A stretch of DNA of 64,000 bases from Lepraria neglecta. Lineage: Eukaryota; Ascomycota; Lecanoromycetes; Lecanorales; Stereocaulaceae. Positions 10,501 through 23,656 of this stretch are shown here, one piece after another; the first letter of the stretch is position 1, and the number at the start of each line of letters is the position of its first letter. The position numbers were made by a program, and so were the translations under genes. The notes beneath the pieces were generated by a model. It was not told the DNA's origin, made no database searches, and saw nothing but the letters and a program-made list of their open reading frames with translations. The stretch covers positions 2,170,001 through 2,234,000 of the forward strand of contig CM065648.1 of assembly GCA_033220425.1 (NCBI GenBank), given 5' to 3'.

Positions 10501-13500
10501 AGAGAAGACGAAGAAAGCAAGCTCGGTGTGCTGTCGGGCCAGGACCTTCGATATCTCAAATTGCGCCAGCTTGTATACTGCCGTGGTTCGGTCCGATATG
10601 CTAATGTCGAAATCCTGGATTTTCGAATTCTTCTGTTGACGATGCTCCAGAAGCCGCAGGAGCCTGGCAGACTTCCTTCTGATTTCACTCTTCTGGTTAC
10701 CCAGCAGGAACAAAACGGCGCCCAGTATTCTCCAGAAAGCCACTGGATAATCGGCCTGCTCTGTTAGCACTTTGGTCACAACTTCAAAGTAGCTCTCTAA
10801 GGCTCTTGACTGTTCTGGAGCAGACCTCGGTGGATCTGCTGCATAACACCTCTCGATGCATTGGTCCAAGATGTATGGGAAATCGCGGTTATGTGTGATG
10901 AGATTGTAGAGAGCCCGGCGCCCAATTGCATGATTCTTCTCGTTTGGCGACGAGAAAATTTGGTGGATCCACGAAAGCATTCGGCGAATGTCAAAAGTCA
11001 GGCTATCGCCGCGTTCTGTCTTGATCCGGATCGGTCCAGCCTAGAGAAGTGGATGAGCGCCAAAACAGCCGTCAATATTGAAGCAGCAACTTACACAAAG
11101 AGAGGCCATGGCACTCAAGGCCGCAGTCTTCAAGTTTCGCTTCTCAATCTCCATCGCAGCCGTCATATTCGTTTTCTCCCTCGTGTCGTGACTCTGCTCA
11201 AGAACTGACTGCCAATTGTGTTCGCGCTGATCTATTCGAGTCTGGTTTGGAGAATAACCGCACCAATCTTCCATAAGAGCGAATGCGGACTTCCTGGACT
11301 CAAAAGGCATGTGTTGGGCTGGATCCGCTGTGCGATTTATGCCACCAAAAAGCTCTTCCAGTAGCCCGCAGTACTGGCGTCTTAGTTTCTGACATTCCCA
11401 GTCATTTTGAATTTCAGCGTCATTGAGGAATATCATTAAGTCCTTCGTATAGGTGCAAAGGTTTCTCAATACCCATTCGTCCTGCAGGACTGCAGGCTCG
11501 CGCAAAAACCGTGCCGTGAGTCTATAAACCTGTGTGACCTCTGTTCTGAGACGGTCGGTTTCTGGATTTCTTCGGGGATTACTTCCAGTACGCTGATGGG
11601 TACCAATTCGTTGCTTTGCTTCCTCCTTACACGTGGTAACCGCATACTGCAGCGAATCCAGGAGGGTTCTATAAAGATTGATATTGATTGAACCCAATGC
11701 GATGACAATGGCGTCACGGATAGAGCTCTGAGCTTCTTTCAGCAACGGTATCATCTCCGCAAAGAGCTGTCGCGCCGAGCTGACTTTATCATGCCCTTGC
11801 TGGATACCTCTAGAAATCTTACGGGCATGCTGCGTTTTGTCAAGCTGACTCTGCGTTTGAGCACCAGCGTAAGTCATGGTAGTGCAGGCCATGACCAGGT
11901 ACAGTTTCCATTGCTCGATGATGATATCTGGCGAAGTTGACCCAAGCCGGTTCAGGGTACGTGCTGGGCCGTGGTCAAGGCCGGCCGTTGGTAGTCCGCG
12001 TGTATCAGACTTAGCAAGTCGTTGAATACTCACGGACATCTGCATCAAGCGTGCACAAACTATGTCACGCCCTAAGGTAACAGCAAGTGCGCAGAGCTCA
12101 AAACTGCGCCGGATGATGTTCGGAAACAGCTTCGACCATAGGGTTGCATCGTAAGACACGTCGCTGCTGCAAAGCTCGATTAGGGTGTTCGGTGCCATGC
12201 TCCTTCGTTCTCCCTTCTGCAGTCGACTTCTCTCAGCGACAGTAAGTTGCTCTTCATTGATGTCCATCACCCTCTGAGAATCCCCTTCGAGAATTTGGAT
12301 TATTCTGGGCCTTTCGTTTCCCAGCGCAGTGTCAAACTCGGTGACAAGCTTGAGGACCTTTACCGCATAGGATCTCACTCTTCTTGACTGGGAACAGAGA
12401 AAGAAAATGCCATGGGATTCAACCTCTTCGACAAGAGCCTCCACGCTAGTCAGATCTAGCTGGAGACTACGGCTTCCTGAAGACCCTTCTGGTGTTGTTT
12501 CGGTTGCTGCATCTTTACTCTTCCTTTTGATCTCTTCAATCCATATCTGAAGCAACTCAAGATACAGTCTGAGGGTATTTTCAATATGCCCTGGACCTAG
12601 TAATCCTTCATCGGACATAGTCGAATAACGAGCATCGAAATTGAAGATGAACCGTGCGAATCCAATGGTTACAGGCTGAGCAAGAGCCTGTCGGGCTATG
12701 GACTTGAGAGAAATTGTTGAAGATGCCGCTATGTTCGAGTGCACATGAGCAGTACCTGTGCATAGAAGATTGATTAAAGACTTTAGCTGAACGTGTGCTG
12801 ACAAGCAACGCGGCAGTGCCTGCACAGCGACATGGAATAGCTCATAAAAGCCCTGTCTTTGCTCGGCCAGGCCAACGTGTTCATCTCTTCGACCAAAGGT
12901 GAAGGTTTCAGTAAGCGGAGTTTTAGGGATAAATCCACCCAACTTCTCGTCTAGTACAGCCTGCCCACCGAAAGCATTATCGCAGATCAGGGTGATTTTG
13001 CCAAGGATCTCGCAGAATCGACCGTAGAATTCCTTGGCTGAGTCGCTAAGCTTGGAGGTGTCCACTGGTCGCGAAGATTGATCATCATCGAGGCCCAAGG
13101 TTGACTTTAGACCTCCAGTTGATTGAGAGCTGTGCAGAACTCCCGGTATCGTACGTGAATCCATCGCTAAACCGCCACCGTTGAAACGTGGGAAGGGAGG
13201 GAAGCCATGCTCAGCCTTCTCCAAGTCGGCCATGATTCTGAGAAATGCTTTGATACCAACGACTATCTTTTCTGGCTCCAGCTGCTCAACTTTGGTGTCT
13301 TTGCCAGGAGCGAAGAGTTCTGAGTTTATCAGGGGAAAAATTATATTCCTAAAACAATACTCCTGGTGACGATTACCAATGATCCTTATGACTTCAATTA
13401 TGGGTTCAGAGAAAGTAGGATCGTTCGAAAGGTAGGATTTTTTCCCCGAGGGCAGGATTGCCTTCATAACATCATCGAACTTACGGATGACGGTAGAGGA

Positions 13501-15609
13501 AGGTTCGTTCACACGGGTGAGATACGTCCAGACAAGCCGACAGATTGCTTGAAGTGCGCATTCCCGGGATTGCCGGTCTTTGAGTTTTGCTTGGAGGGAT
13601 GTTGCTGTCGAATGCCACAGAGCAGCAAAATGTTCCGTTGGAGAGGCACACAGGACCACGGTCTGAAGACGGAACGCTTCTTTCCAGTGCTTGGGCTTCA
13701 CCATCATCTGGGAGACGCGCTGGTTGACCATATTGAGAAAGTCTTTCCATTTCTGAGTGTTAATTTGGGGGCCCCAGTTAGCCACAATGGGCATGACCAA
13801 ATCCTCGAGCACTAAACAATAGGCATGCTTGATGTTCTGCCCGTGTGAGTCGACGAAATACTCTGCGAGCTTGTAAAGAAAGTCACACGAGTCCTTCCAG
13901 GAACCTTCAGGCTTTGCTTTGACGTGTACATGGCGCATTGCAGTTATCAAGGCCTCTGCTCTGCTCTCAATGTGTGTCATTGTCCCTCCCTTGACGCCCA
14001 AGTCCTGCTGAAAGTATCCTAGTTCTGTGACGAAGCGTTGGCTGACACTCCGCAAGTTTGTACTGCTCATGACACCTAGAAGCTGGCTGTAGATTTTCCA
14101 GTTAGAGTATCGAAAAGGATAAGAAGCGAAGGAGTCTGGTTCCAGATTTTTTAGCTGGCTGAAGATGATCCCCTCTACTTTCGCGCCGAGGTCGGGATCA
14201 AGAGAAGTCACATCTGATTGGTTGTACACCTCGATTAAAACCCTGCAAAGAAGATAGATTGATGCCGTCGACCGCTGTTCGGCTTGATGTGCCGACTCCT
14301 CGAGTGCATGCGATGTTGTATAATTAAGGCTGTCAACAGCAGAGCCCGCTTGGTCTGTTTCTGGGTATGGTGAATGAGAAGCCCCTGTGTTTCGCCTAGG
14401 GAGGCCTCTTTGAATTGGATTGGAAGACTGAGTCTATAGCAAATCAGCATCGCGAAAGAAAAAAAAAGGTTCACAAAACTGACATCCGTCAACATCTCCT
14501 TGGCCTTGATGAGCTCTTCACCTTTGGCTCTTCGCCACCACATCATAGTGTCAATCAAGGGCTTTGGCTTCTGGCGATTGATGTGGGCCAGGGATGAGAT
14601 TAGCTGATCAAGTTCTGGATCGCTACCAGCTCCGCAAACCGTCTCGAGCGTCGTTCTCACTGGAGTAGCACTGATGCATATATCAATCTTTTGATCTGCC
14701 TGCAAAACGAACTATCCGAAGTGTTAGTAGGGTCGTCCCACAATAAGCATGCTTGCCACTAACCCTTTGGAAGAGATGATGAAGGGCATACTCGCCCACC
14801 GTCTTCTGTTCATGCTGGTGTTTTGATTGCGAGCGGTGGTGACTATGGCCTCTGGGTCGCTTGCTCGTTTGCGTGCGCTCCAATCGCTTGTGCGGCATTG
14901 TGCCATTGTTCATGTCCACTACGTCACGGTCTTCCGCTAATGTTGACGTTGGAGAGTGGGTTGAGCCGTTCAATGTAATCGCTGAGGACTCGCTAGGGTG
15001 CCGTAAGGAATCGCCACGGCCGAGCATGGTGAGGCTTGATATGTCAGGCAGACCCACATTGGAAGCTGAGCCAGGAGTATCTGGACTCATTGGACTAGTT
15101 GCCGGCGAGTTGAGGAACATCGCGTTCCGAGATTGCTGGTAGTTGCCATGAGCCCTCGATGCTTGACGATAGTGGCTTTGAGTTGTTGCAGAGGGTCGCC
15201 GTTCCAGCCCGCCATTGGCACCTGCGGGCGACCGTGCAGCCGACGACTGAGACCTTGGAGATTTTGTAGTGCCGGCTTGCTGTGACTGCATATTGGATGC
15301 CGTTATGTTTGCAAGTGCGGGACCACGCCCCCTAGATCCAGACACCTCGCGGACATGGCTTCGCGGATTGACCGAGTCATTGGAACCAGGCTGGGGAGAT
15401 GTGTAAGACGTTGGAGGATTTGGACTATTGCCTTGGGCGTATTGTCGCCCATTCGGAGGTGGAGCTCCAGCTATGAAGAGAATGTGTTAGCCCATAGTTT
15501 CCCCCCTCCCTCATCGGCGGTCCCTTAAAGGACGGCTTGAGGTACTCACACATGCTGCATTTTTCAGAGCCGCAGTCACCAGTAGAATTATCTTTTCACA
15601 TAGACCCAT
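7530..15609 (-). CDS. TAO3: Cell morphogenesis protein Pag1/Tao3 (Furry/Mor2 family)
   Basis: Giant scaffold of the RAM network, which supports the NDR kinase Cbk1/Orb6 in polarised growth and cell separation. Six exons can be joined: 15609-15552, 15470-14764, 14699-14484, 14433-11095, 11040-10006 and 9932-7530, total 7758 nt, 2585 aa. The N-terminus is a disordered Ser/Gly/Asn region. Furry-type sequence begins at EYALHHLFQR and continues with RSTASIYLLCRVLIEVYN and RGDSLTFDIRRMLSWIHQ. The rest is a long helical HEAT-like array and a disordered, serine-rich C-terminal tail. The first exon is the weak point. An ATG at 15609 gives the right phase, whereas the ATG at 15560 next to the same donor does not. 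The intron 10005-9933 uses the second of two possible acceptors to stay in frame. Everything from 15470 down is secure. Confidence 0.92.
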
Positions 15610-16442
15610 TTCTCGTTCCTTTGATAATTAGACATGGTGAAGAATCCGGTGTCTAGTGTGTGGCCGTCAGAAAGTCGTGCTTCGGGGCTTTGTAGACTCG
15701 GGAGCACAGATATGTGAGATGCGACTTGGCGATATAATCCAGTATTCAGGGACCAGCGAGATTGGTCTGGAGTTTCGAGGAAGCGATAGTAAGAACAAAG
15801 AGAAAGAACATCTAACGTAGATCACGCATCATTGTGACCCATAACTACGGCTTCAAGCTAAAAACGGCGACAAGCGCCCTGACAGTCCCCAACATTGGGA
15901 AACATTCTGCCACGGAGTATTTACTACTGGAACGCATAATCTCAACTCCTGGATGGCTATTTAATAGCGTCCTCAAGTTTTTAGTATGGGCAGTTGGAGA
16001 TGTCTCTCGAGGTAGATTCCTCACTTGGCGTACATCAGCGACCGCATCTGCCGCTAAGAAATTCCCCCAGCGCGGATATAGAAATAAGCCGAGACCGGAA
16101 AAGTGCATGACACCTCGAAGTGAAATTGTGGCTTCACTGTAAATCTCACAAATAATCTTCTTACTATCCTCTTGCTCTGCGATTTCTTGCCTTTCTTGAC
16201 GGATCTTCGAGTGCAGTCTGTCCCAAAGTCGACCAGTCCACCCTCAATAACCATTCGCAATCTTGCCGTAGCGTGACCCTCACTTATCGCGTGGTACGGC
16301 TGATCTTTGAAAACGCTCGCCACAAACAGCACACCCTCTTTTAGACCTGTCGCACATCACATTGCCCCGACACCAAAATCCTCTTGTTGATCGACACGAG
16401 TGGGATTCGGGCGGTCTTAACTGAAGAGGTAGACCTTTGACG
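15610..16442. promoter_or_regulatory. Divergent promoter region between PAG1 and cytochrome P450 reductase
   Basis: An 833-bp gap between two outward-facing genes. The right part, before 16443, is pyrimidine-rich, as in many fungal 5' leaders. Two chance ORFs of 87-102 codons have no recognisable domain. No named motif was recognised. Confidence 0.4.
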
Positions 16443-18595
16443 ATGGCACAGCTCGATACGCTCGATCTAATTGTCCTCGCCATCCTACTGGCGGGGACTG
16501 TAGCATACTTCACAAAGGGGACCTACTGGGGCATACCTAAAGATCCTTATGCGGGCTCTTACTCTTTGGCCAATGGAGCGAAAGCGGGCAAAACAAGAAA
16601 CATACTGGAGAAGATGGACGAGTCGGAGAAGAATTGTATAGTCTTCTACGGCTCACAAACTGGCACAGCTGAGGACTACGCATCGAGATTATCCAAGGAG
16701 GGGTCCCAAAGGTTCGGCTTGAAGACAATGGTGGCCGATCTGGAAGATTATGACTATGAAAACCTGGATACCTTTCCGGAAGACAAGCTGGCCATTTTCG
16801 TGCTGGCTACATACGGTGAAGGTGAACCGACAGATAACGCCGTGGACTTTTATGAGTTCGTGACCGGCCAAGACGTTTCTTTCAGCAACGGGGGTGCTGC
16901 GGATGAGAAGCCGCTCGAGAGCCTGAAATTTGTGGCATTTGGGCTGGGAAACAATACATATGAGCACTACAATTCCATGGTCCGCCGTGTCAATGACGCT
17001 TTAGTCAAGCTTGGAGCCAGCAGAATCGGCAAAGCTGGAGAGGGTGATGACGGCGCGGGCACTATGGAGGAAGACTTTCTGGCCTGGAAGGAACCCATGT
17101 GGGCAGAGCTATCCGAGAAACTGGGTCTCGAGGAACGAGAAGCTGTCTACGAGCCCGTTCTCAGCATTACAGAACGAGAGGATTTGGATGCGGACGCGGA
17201 TGAGGTCTACCTTGGCGAACCAAGCAAACACCACCTCGAAGGCTCCCAAAAGGGCCCCTACGACTCGCACAACCCATACATAGCTCCGATAGTGGAATCG
17301 AGAGAAGTCTTCACTGTCAAAGACCGGAATTGTCTACATATGGAAATTGACGTCAAAGGCTCGAACTTGACTTATACTACCGGTGATCACATCGCCGTCT
17401 GGCCCACGAACGCAGGGAAAGAAGTGGACCGCTTCATCAACATCCTCGGCCTCGCAGAAAAACGTCACAAGGTCATCAGCGTCAAAGGCCTCGATTCCAC
17501 AGCCAAAGTGCCTTTCCCTACACCCACGACCTACGACGCAGCTATTCGTTACCACATGGAAATCTGCGGCGCAGTTTCCCGTCAGTTCGTCTCATCCTTA
17601 GCACCTTTTGCACCGAACGAGAACTCGAAGGCAGAGATGACGAAGCTTGGAAATGATAAGGACTATTTCTCAGATAAGGTCTCAAGTCAATATCTGAACA
17701 TTGCCCAAGTCCTGGAGAGAGTCGACAGTTCGCAGTGGACAAACATTCCGTTCTCTATCCTGATCGAAGGCATACACAAGATCCAACCACGCTACTACTC
17801 GATATCTTCCTCATCACTCGTCCAGAAAGACAAAATTTCAATAACGGCCGTCGTCGAGGAAATTCGCATTCCAGGTAGCGATAACATTGTCAAGGGCGTC
17901 ACCACCAATTATCTCCTCGCTCTGAAACAAAAACAACATGGTGACCCGCACCCGGATCCTCATGGCTTGACATACTCAATCACAGGGCCAAGAAACAAGT
18001 ACGATGGCATTCACGTTCCTGTACATGTCCGCCACTCAAACTTCAAGCTGCCATCGGATCCTTCAAAGCCCATTATTATGGTCGGTCCAGGCTCAGGTGT
18101 CGCACCTTTCCGAGGATTCATCCAAGAGCGAGCTGCCCAAGCCCAGGCCGGCGAAAACGTAGGGCAGACTATACTATTCTACGGCTGCAGGAGAGCTTCG
18201 GAAGATTACCTTTACAAAGAGGAATGGGAAGTAAGTTTACATCTCCCAAAATTCCCGTAGAAATCTGGTTTGATCACTAACGACATCCCTCACAGCACTA
18301 CAAGCAAATACTCGGCGATAAATTCACGCTGATCACAGCATTCTCACGCGATGGGCCCAAGAAAGTCTACGTCCAACAACGCTTGCAGGAGAACGCAGCT
18401 CTCGTCAATCAGCTACTCGAGAAAGAGAAGAGTAACTTCTACGTTTGCGGAGACGCAGCTAATATGGCTCGGGCTGTGAACGACGTGCTAGGCAAGATAA
18501 TAAGTGAGCACAGGGGCGTGAGCCCGGAGAAAGGAGAGGAGATTGTGAAGGCTATGAGGGCGAGTAACCAGTATCAAGAAGATGTCTGGTCATAA
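16443..18595 (+). CDS. CPR1: NADPH-cytochrome P450 reductase
   Basis: This ER membrane flavoprotein passes electrons from NADPH through FAD and FMN to microsomal P450s such as the sterol 14-demethylase. Two exons (16443-18230, 18296-18595) with a GTAAGT donor and CACAG acceptor join to 2088 nt, 695 aa, the usual length. The N-terminal anchor is residues 8-24 (LIVLAILLAGTVAYF). The FMN domain has FYGSQTGTAEDYASRL and ATYGEGEPTDNA, and a Gly-rich acidic loop GEGDDGAGTMEEDF. The FAD domain has RYYSISSSS. The NADPH domain has GPGSGVAPFRGFIQERA and FYVCGDAANMA. The protein ends in the family's YQEDVWS, with the penultimate-region Trp that stacks on FAD. Filamentous fungi often have more than one such gene; this is the canonical form. 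Confidence 0.97.
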
Positions 18596-20622
18596 GGTAG
18601 TCGGGCAGGACGTCAAGCGAGTGGATGATAGAGACGGAAGTACATACCGAAAGACAGGTTAATAGATTATAGCATGGAGGAGGTGGGGGCGGGGGGGGGG
18701 GGAGGCTGGAGTTGTTTAGATTTAGATTTTGGTGTGGGAGTTATATAGAGGTTCATAGCTTTGAGCGACTTTACTTGAGATTGAGTATGAAAGCAAATGC
18801 TTCCTCAATTTGGACCAATGCGTCAAATTCATACTTTTCATGCTCCTGAAATCAAAAATAAATACATATGGGAGAACCACATCATGTGACTGGCAGGAAC
18901 AGGCGAGCGTCTTACGGATGAAGACCGTATGAGAAAGAGGATGGCGGGTTTAGGGAGTCGTAATCTCGATATGAGCGGAGCTTCCCAACGCCGTCTGGGA
19001 AGTCCATTGATTGGATGACTTGCCTTTAAGATTTGAGACAAGGTACGGCCTGGAGTAGATCGAGCCACTTCCGCTGCAAGGGGGATCTGTTACGGTTCCA
19101 CTTTGTGACCCAGTTTCTTTCACACCGCCACAAAGGTCCCTCCAACGGGTGCAATGCATGAAACTCAGTCGCACTGAGCTGGCAGACACGCGGTGATACG
19201 CGCGCTCACATCCTTGCAAGTTAGAGAAAGCACTGTATTTGGTGAGGACGAGACGCAGAAGGAAGGAGAACACATCGTTACGCGGACTAGGCAAAGTGAA
19301 TCGAAGATTCTGCACGTCTAGCAAGCGCTTTCTTGACGGATCTCAACCAAAGATTTGATCTTGGTGCTTTGAAGAATGGAGAAGCAGACGTGGCAGATGT
19401 CTAATCGTATTTCGCAGCTCGGGGAAGTGCGGCTGGCTGACTGATTTGAGACATTGTAGTGGAAAAGCTTCAATGCGATTGTGATGTCAGATCTTGGAAC
19501 GATCAGGCCTGTGCAAGGGGGTGGTACCTGCCGTTTGGTGAGTCCTCGACCGAGCTTAATGATGGACTTGAGAGCCTATCTGTAATTGTGCTTAGCATCG
19601 GCGAGGAAGGAATGGAGCATCTCAAGCCTTGCTGACACTTCGTATGAACTAATGGGACGCCTGACCCTGATCATGGTACCTGACGTTTAACATCAAGGAT
19701 ACGTCACGGCGAAAGCTTTCTGATCCTAAGAAAGTCCAACCGTTTGAGGCTGAAGCATGCAGCTACTTCCATCATTAGCGTGAGGACTCCACAAGGTGAA
19801 ACCACTGAGGCCATGGATGGGAGCTCAAAGTACATACGCTGTTGAGGATTCTAGCCACATATGTTGCCCTATGCAAGCAACGGAATTTGCTCCAGGATCC
19901 GGGGCACGTCTCAAGTTGCTGTCAGAAGAAAGTATCAGTGGCATCTGCCGTTGCAAAGGCATTGCTCTTTCATTCCTAGAAATGCTGTCACTAGCAATTG
20001 AAGCTGAAGAGTGAATGAGCAGACATCTTGCTGGCACTTTCTGTTCTCAAAAATTGCGTCGAGGTCTGGGATTTGGTTGTTGACGGGTGCTGACCGACCG
20101 CGTTGCGACTTCCTCGTGCCTTCCAATTCTCGAAGCAGGAACATTTCGAGAAGCCACATCTTACTAGCTTAATTTTTTTTTGGGTTTGTTTATCTTGTCC
20201 AAACTTCTGCCCCTCTCCATCTTTCTCCCAACGTCTCCACATCCTCTCAACTTCTTCCCCATACCTTCTCCGCTACAGCTCTTTGCACATCACACACTTA
20301 TTGGCAAATTGCTTGTCCATACTCCTGTATTCACTGTACCTTTTGCTCATATCGTACCGAGCTTGCTCTCCATCTCCGCCAGCATCAGAAGATACTCCGT
20401 ATGATCAATTGAACCTTCTCCACCTCACTACCACCGCTTATATGTGTCTCACAGCCATTAACTTACAGCAAGCCTAATTCACTATCTGCTGCACCGTTCC
20501 TGGAGCATCTCCAACTCTTCTCTGTGAGTGTCACGATTCTCCGCTTCCTCAGATCATGCTGACTAGAGAAACGGGTGCAGATTTCCGGAGAGCAGCTATA
20601 CACGTCAGAGCCATCTCTCGCA
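18596..20622. other. Gene-poor region and probable long 5' leader of the RRM gene
   Basis: About 2 kb without a convincing gene. A 12-base G run lies at 18691-18702 in the 3' flank of the reductase gene. From about 20160 to 20620 the plus strand is strongly pyrimidine-rich, like a fungal promoter and leader. A likely 5'-UTR intron starts at a GTGAGT near 20525 and ends at CTGACTAG near 20570. ORFs of 60-124 codons in this stretch show no domain and no gene-like composition. Confidence 0.45.
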
Positions 20623-23039
20623 ATGATGCAGAACAACATGTCTCGTGAGTCTACCCTTTGAAGTCATCGCCGTTCCTGACCTCTCTCTGCACTACACTGC
20701 GAGCACCTTCTGACAGGACTGTTTTTCCTCTTTGGCCGTCTCTGATCACTTGCATTCCTTCACCCTAGCACGCTGGCAGTATTGTTATTGTATCAATACA
20801 AGAACACAGTGTCATTGCTCTACCGCTGTTTTGAGCAGTCATCTGTATCTCTGCACCTTACATGTTTCCAGGAAAACATCCTCTGGCCTGGAGAACATGC
20901 TGACCCGTGAGGGATACCACAGGCAGTATGTACGGAAACATGCAAGCCGCCCTCTCTGGCCAGACCTTGGTTCCCAGCCAGGTGTACCAACAAATGTCGG
21001 CCTCCAACATACATCACGAACACAGAAACACTGGAATGGACAATCTCGCTGACAGTTTCGGGAACATCAATCTTCGCAATGCAGCCTTAATGGGCCAGGG
21101 AAAGGCAGGCAACGCAGCCATGCAAATGAACGATCCCAATATGAATGCCATGATGGGACAACAGTCCAGTGGTCCAATGCTCTATCAACTCCCTGACGGC
21201 ACCTTCATGGTTTCGGGCTCAAACACGGCTCAAGGCAACTACCACCAGTACCCCAACGCCTACAACATGGCTGTCACCCAACCTACGCAATATCAGCAAG
21301 CGGCTTATCATGGCATGCCTCCTGCCGGAATGCCAACTGGCCCACATGCCCCACGAAATCATCCCTGGACGTCGGCACAGAGCATGCATCAAATTCCAGA
21401 GCTTATTGCACCTCGTCGTAGCTCCTGGTCTTCAAATGAGGAAGCTAGTCCACAGACTCCTCTCGACGGATACCAGCCTGCAGTCGTCATCTCCGGCCAC
21501 TCTCCAACCACTTGGAGCACCACACCGTCTCCCATACAAGCCCAATTTCCCCAGCAGATAGCCAAGGATGCAGATGGTGTGCCCGTGTATGCAGACTTTT
21601 GGGCATGGACACAGAAAGACCCAGCTATTCCTCCACCCGTTCCTGCTGTCCATAGCGGACCCGATGGCGGACGTGGTACTTTGGACAAGATATTGGACAA
21701 CCGCAATGGAACAACCAATGTCTACATCCGTGGACTTCAGCCAAACACAACGGACGAGATGCTGGGGGGCTATGGTGCACGCTTCGGACCGATTGTGAGT
21801 CAGAAAGCGATCATTGAAATGTCCAACAACACCTGCAAAGGGTAATATGACCCCTATCCGCAGGTCCAGAGAAGACTACTGACATTTCATGCAGCTATGG
21901 CTTCATCATGTACCACAACTACAACGACGCTGAGAATTGCATTCGTGCATTCTTCTTCCTTGGCTATGAGGCAAAGTTCGCAAAGGTACAGTGACATCTT
22001 GCATGAATCGAATTACCTCTAACAGAATCTTAGGAATCTCACAATCAGCGCCTCAAAGCGTTGGGCGACAAGAATAACACCAATCTCTACGTCTCGAACT
22101 TGCCACGTATGATGGTTGAGAAAGTACGTCTCGCATCTCGATTTTGATTCTTGGTGACTGATCGTGTTCGCAGGGATTGGAGACTCTCATCCAGGAAGCC
22201 TTTCCGGAGGATGTCTACCCGGATCATCAGCCCACGTCAACCAAGATCTTGAAAGACAGCAATGGTATCAGCCGCGGAGTCGGGTTTGCTCGGTATGCTC
22301 ACGCGCGGAGGCCCCGACCTTGCTTCCACAACTGCTAATGTAAGACTTAGCTTCCAGACTCCGGAGATTTGCCAGCAAATCATTGACGCCTTCAACAACA
22401 AGACGCTTGGCGAAGGCAAGATGGCCACTACCTTGCAGATTCGTTATGCCGACACCGAGGAGCAGAAGAAGCTCAAGACGTACACCGCAGAGAAGCGTCT
22501 ATTTAAGACCAATGAGTACAACGAGATTGTCTATGGACCTGGCTCACCATGGAGACGTCTGTATTCGCCGGTATCGAATTCGAACTCCAGCTATAGCCCC
22601 ATCCAAATCCGTGCGCCCGGCTCGAATGTGCCATGGAGCACTCAATCACAAGCCTCATCGATCTCACCACCGTAAGTCTCCAGTCGTATGTTCAAAGCAA
22701 GCCACGCTAACACTTACAAGCTATGTCGGCTATCCACAAGCATATCCCCATTCAGCCCCCAGCTACGGTCAAGCTTCAAGCGGCCTGCTCCAAGGCTCAG
22801 TCACAAACCCCACCATCGATGTACCACAAGCTCCAGCACGACACACCACTCGTATCAAGATCGAGAGCCCTAGCGTTACAGCTGCAGCTAAAAAGGCAGC
22901 TGCAGAGGCAGTCGATGTTGATTCTCCTGATGGAGCATCATCCTCGACGTCAGACGAAGACACCTTGGTCTGCAAATCCAAATCCAGCAAGAGCTGCCGT
23001 GAGGACGTGGTCCTATCCCCAACCAAGTCTAAGCATTGA
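20623..23039 (+). CDS. Two-RRM RNA-binding protein, MSSP/RBMS-like
   Basis: Seven exons (20623-20644, 20923-21842, 21896-21985, 22034-22123, 22174-22292, 22351-22671, 22721-23039) join to 1881 nt, 626 aa, in frame. The first coding exon is only 22 nt and is followed by a 278-nt intron, long for this window. Residues 8-265 are Gln/Met/Asn/Pro-rich and likely disordered. RRM1 is near 271-345 (TNVYIRGLQPNTTDEML, then NNTCKGYGFIMY). RRM2 is near 362-440 (TNLYVSNLPRMMVEKGLETL, then NGISRGVGFARF). The spacing and wording of both RRMs resemble animal RBMS/MSSP proteins, which bind AU-rich or single-stranded nucleic acid. The C-terminus is Ser/Lys-rich. The target RNA is unknown. The long pyrimidine-rich leader hints at post-transcriptional control. 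Confidence 0.88.
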
Positions 23040-23656
23040 GTCATCTTGCTTCACATCCAGCAGACACACAACACCGTCGAGCTTCGTTCTTTTCGTTTTC
23101 TAATGCATCCACAAGCTTTTCCAGATTCCCAGCTGAAAGCCTTTTCAAGGCCAATCTTACCAATACGCTATCATCACGCATCACGCCCAGCATACGACCT
23201 GAGCGCCAGACTGTTTCACCTGGACTCTCAGCGGCTCTATACGCCACACAACTTTAACACCTAATAATCTTTAATCTCTGCATCTCTTGGACCGGTTCGA
23301 CTATGGCAGGCAATCTAGCCTCGATAGGCTCGAGCAACATATCTTTATGATGGGCGGCTTGCTTTACGCATTTCAGCGGCATTTTGGAGCGATTCTGAGG
23401 TTCATGGCGATGACGTTTCTTTCATGTACCTTGGGCTTTCCTTGCTCTAGCTCATACTCTTAGAGATTAGTATCTTAGATTAGGACTTGATCTAATAGAG
23501 ACTGGCTCTTTTGCTCTTCACTGGAATCGCACTTGCATTGAAGTAGAACTGAAGCTTCTGACTTCATCAATTTGTACTTATTGACAAGTCAGCGATACCA
23601 ACCCCTGGAGGCATTGACGCTGTGCCTAAATCTGGAGAGCCAGGCATTTCCATGTC
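23040..23656. other. Convergent 3' region between the RRM gene and RIO2
   Basis: A 617-bp gap between two genes that end toward each other. I see no further gene; short ORFs at 23036-23264 overlap the 3' UTR and have no domain. Confidence 0.5.

Noticed and set aside
14235-14705. ORF that seemed a separate gene between two PAG1 blocks
   Set aside because: An intron (14483-14434) changes the frame and joins the parts; the alternative frame gives Furry-like sequence up to and past 14229.
18950-19324. 124-codon minus-strand ORF in the gene-poor region
   Set aside because: No domain, no intron structure and non-coding-like composition.
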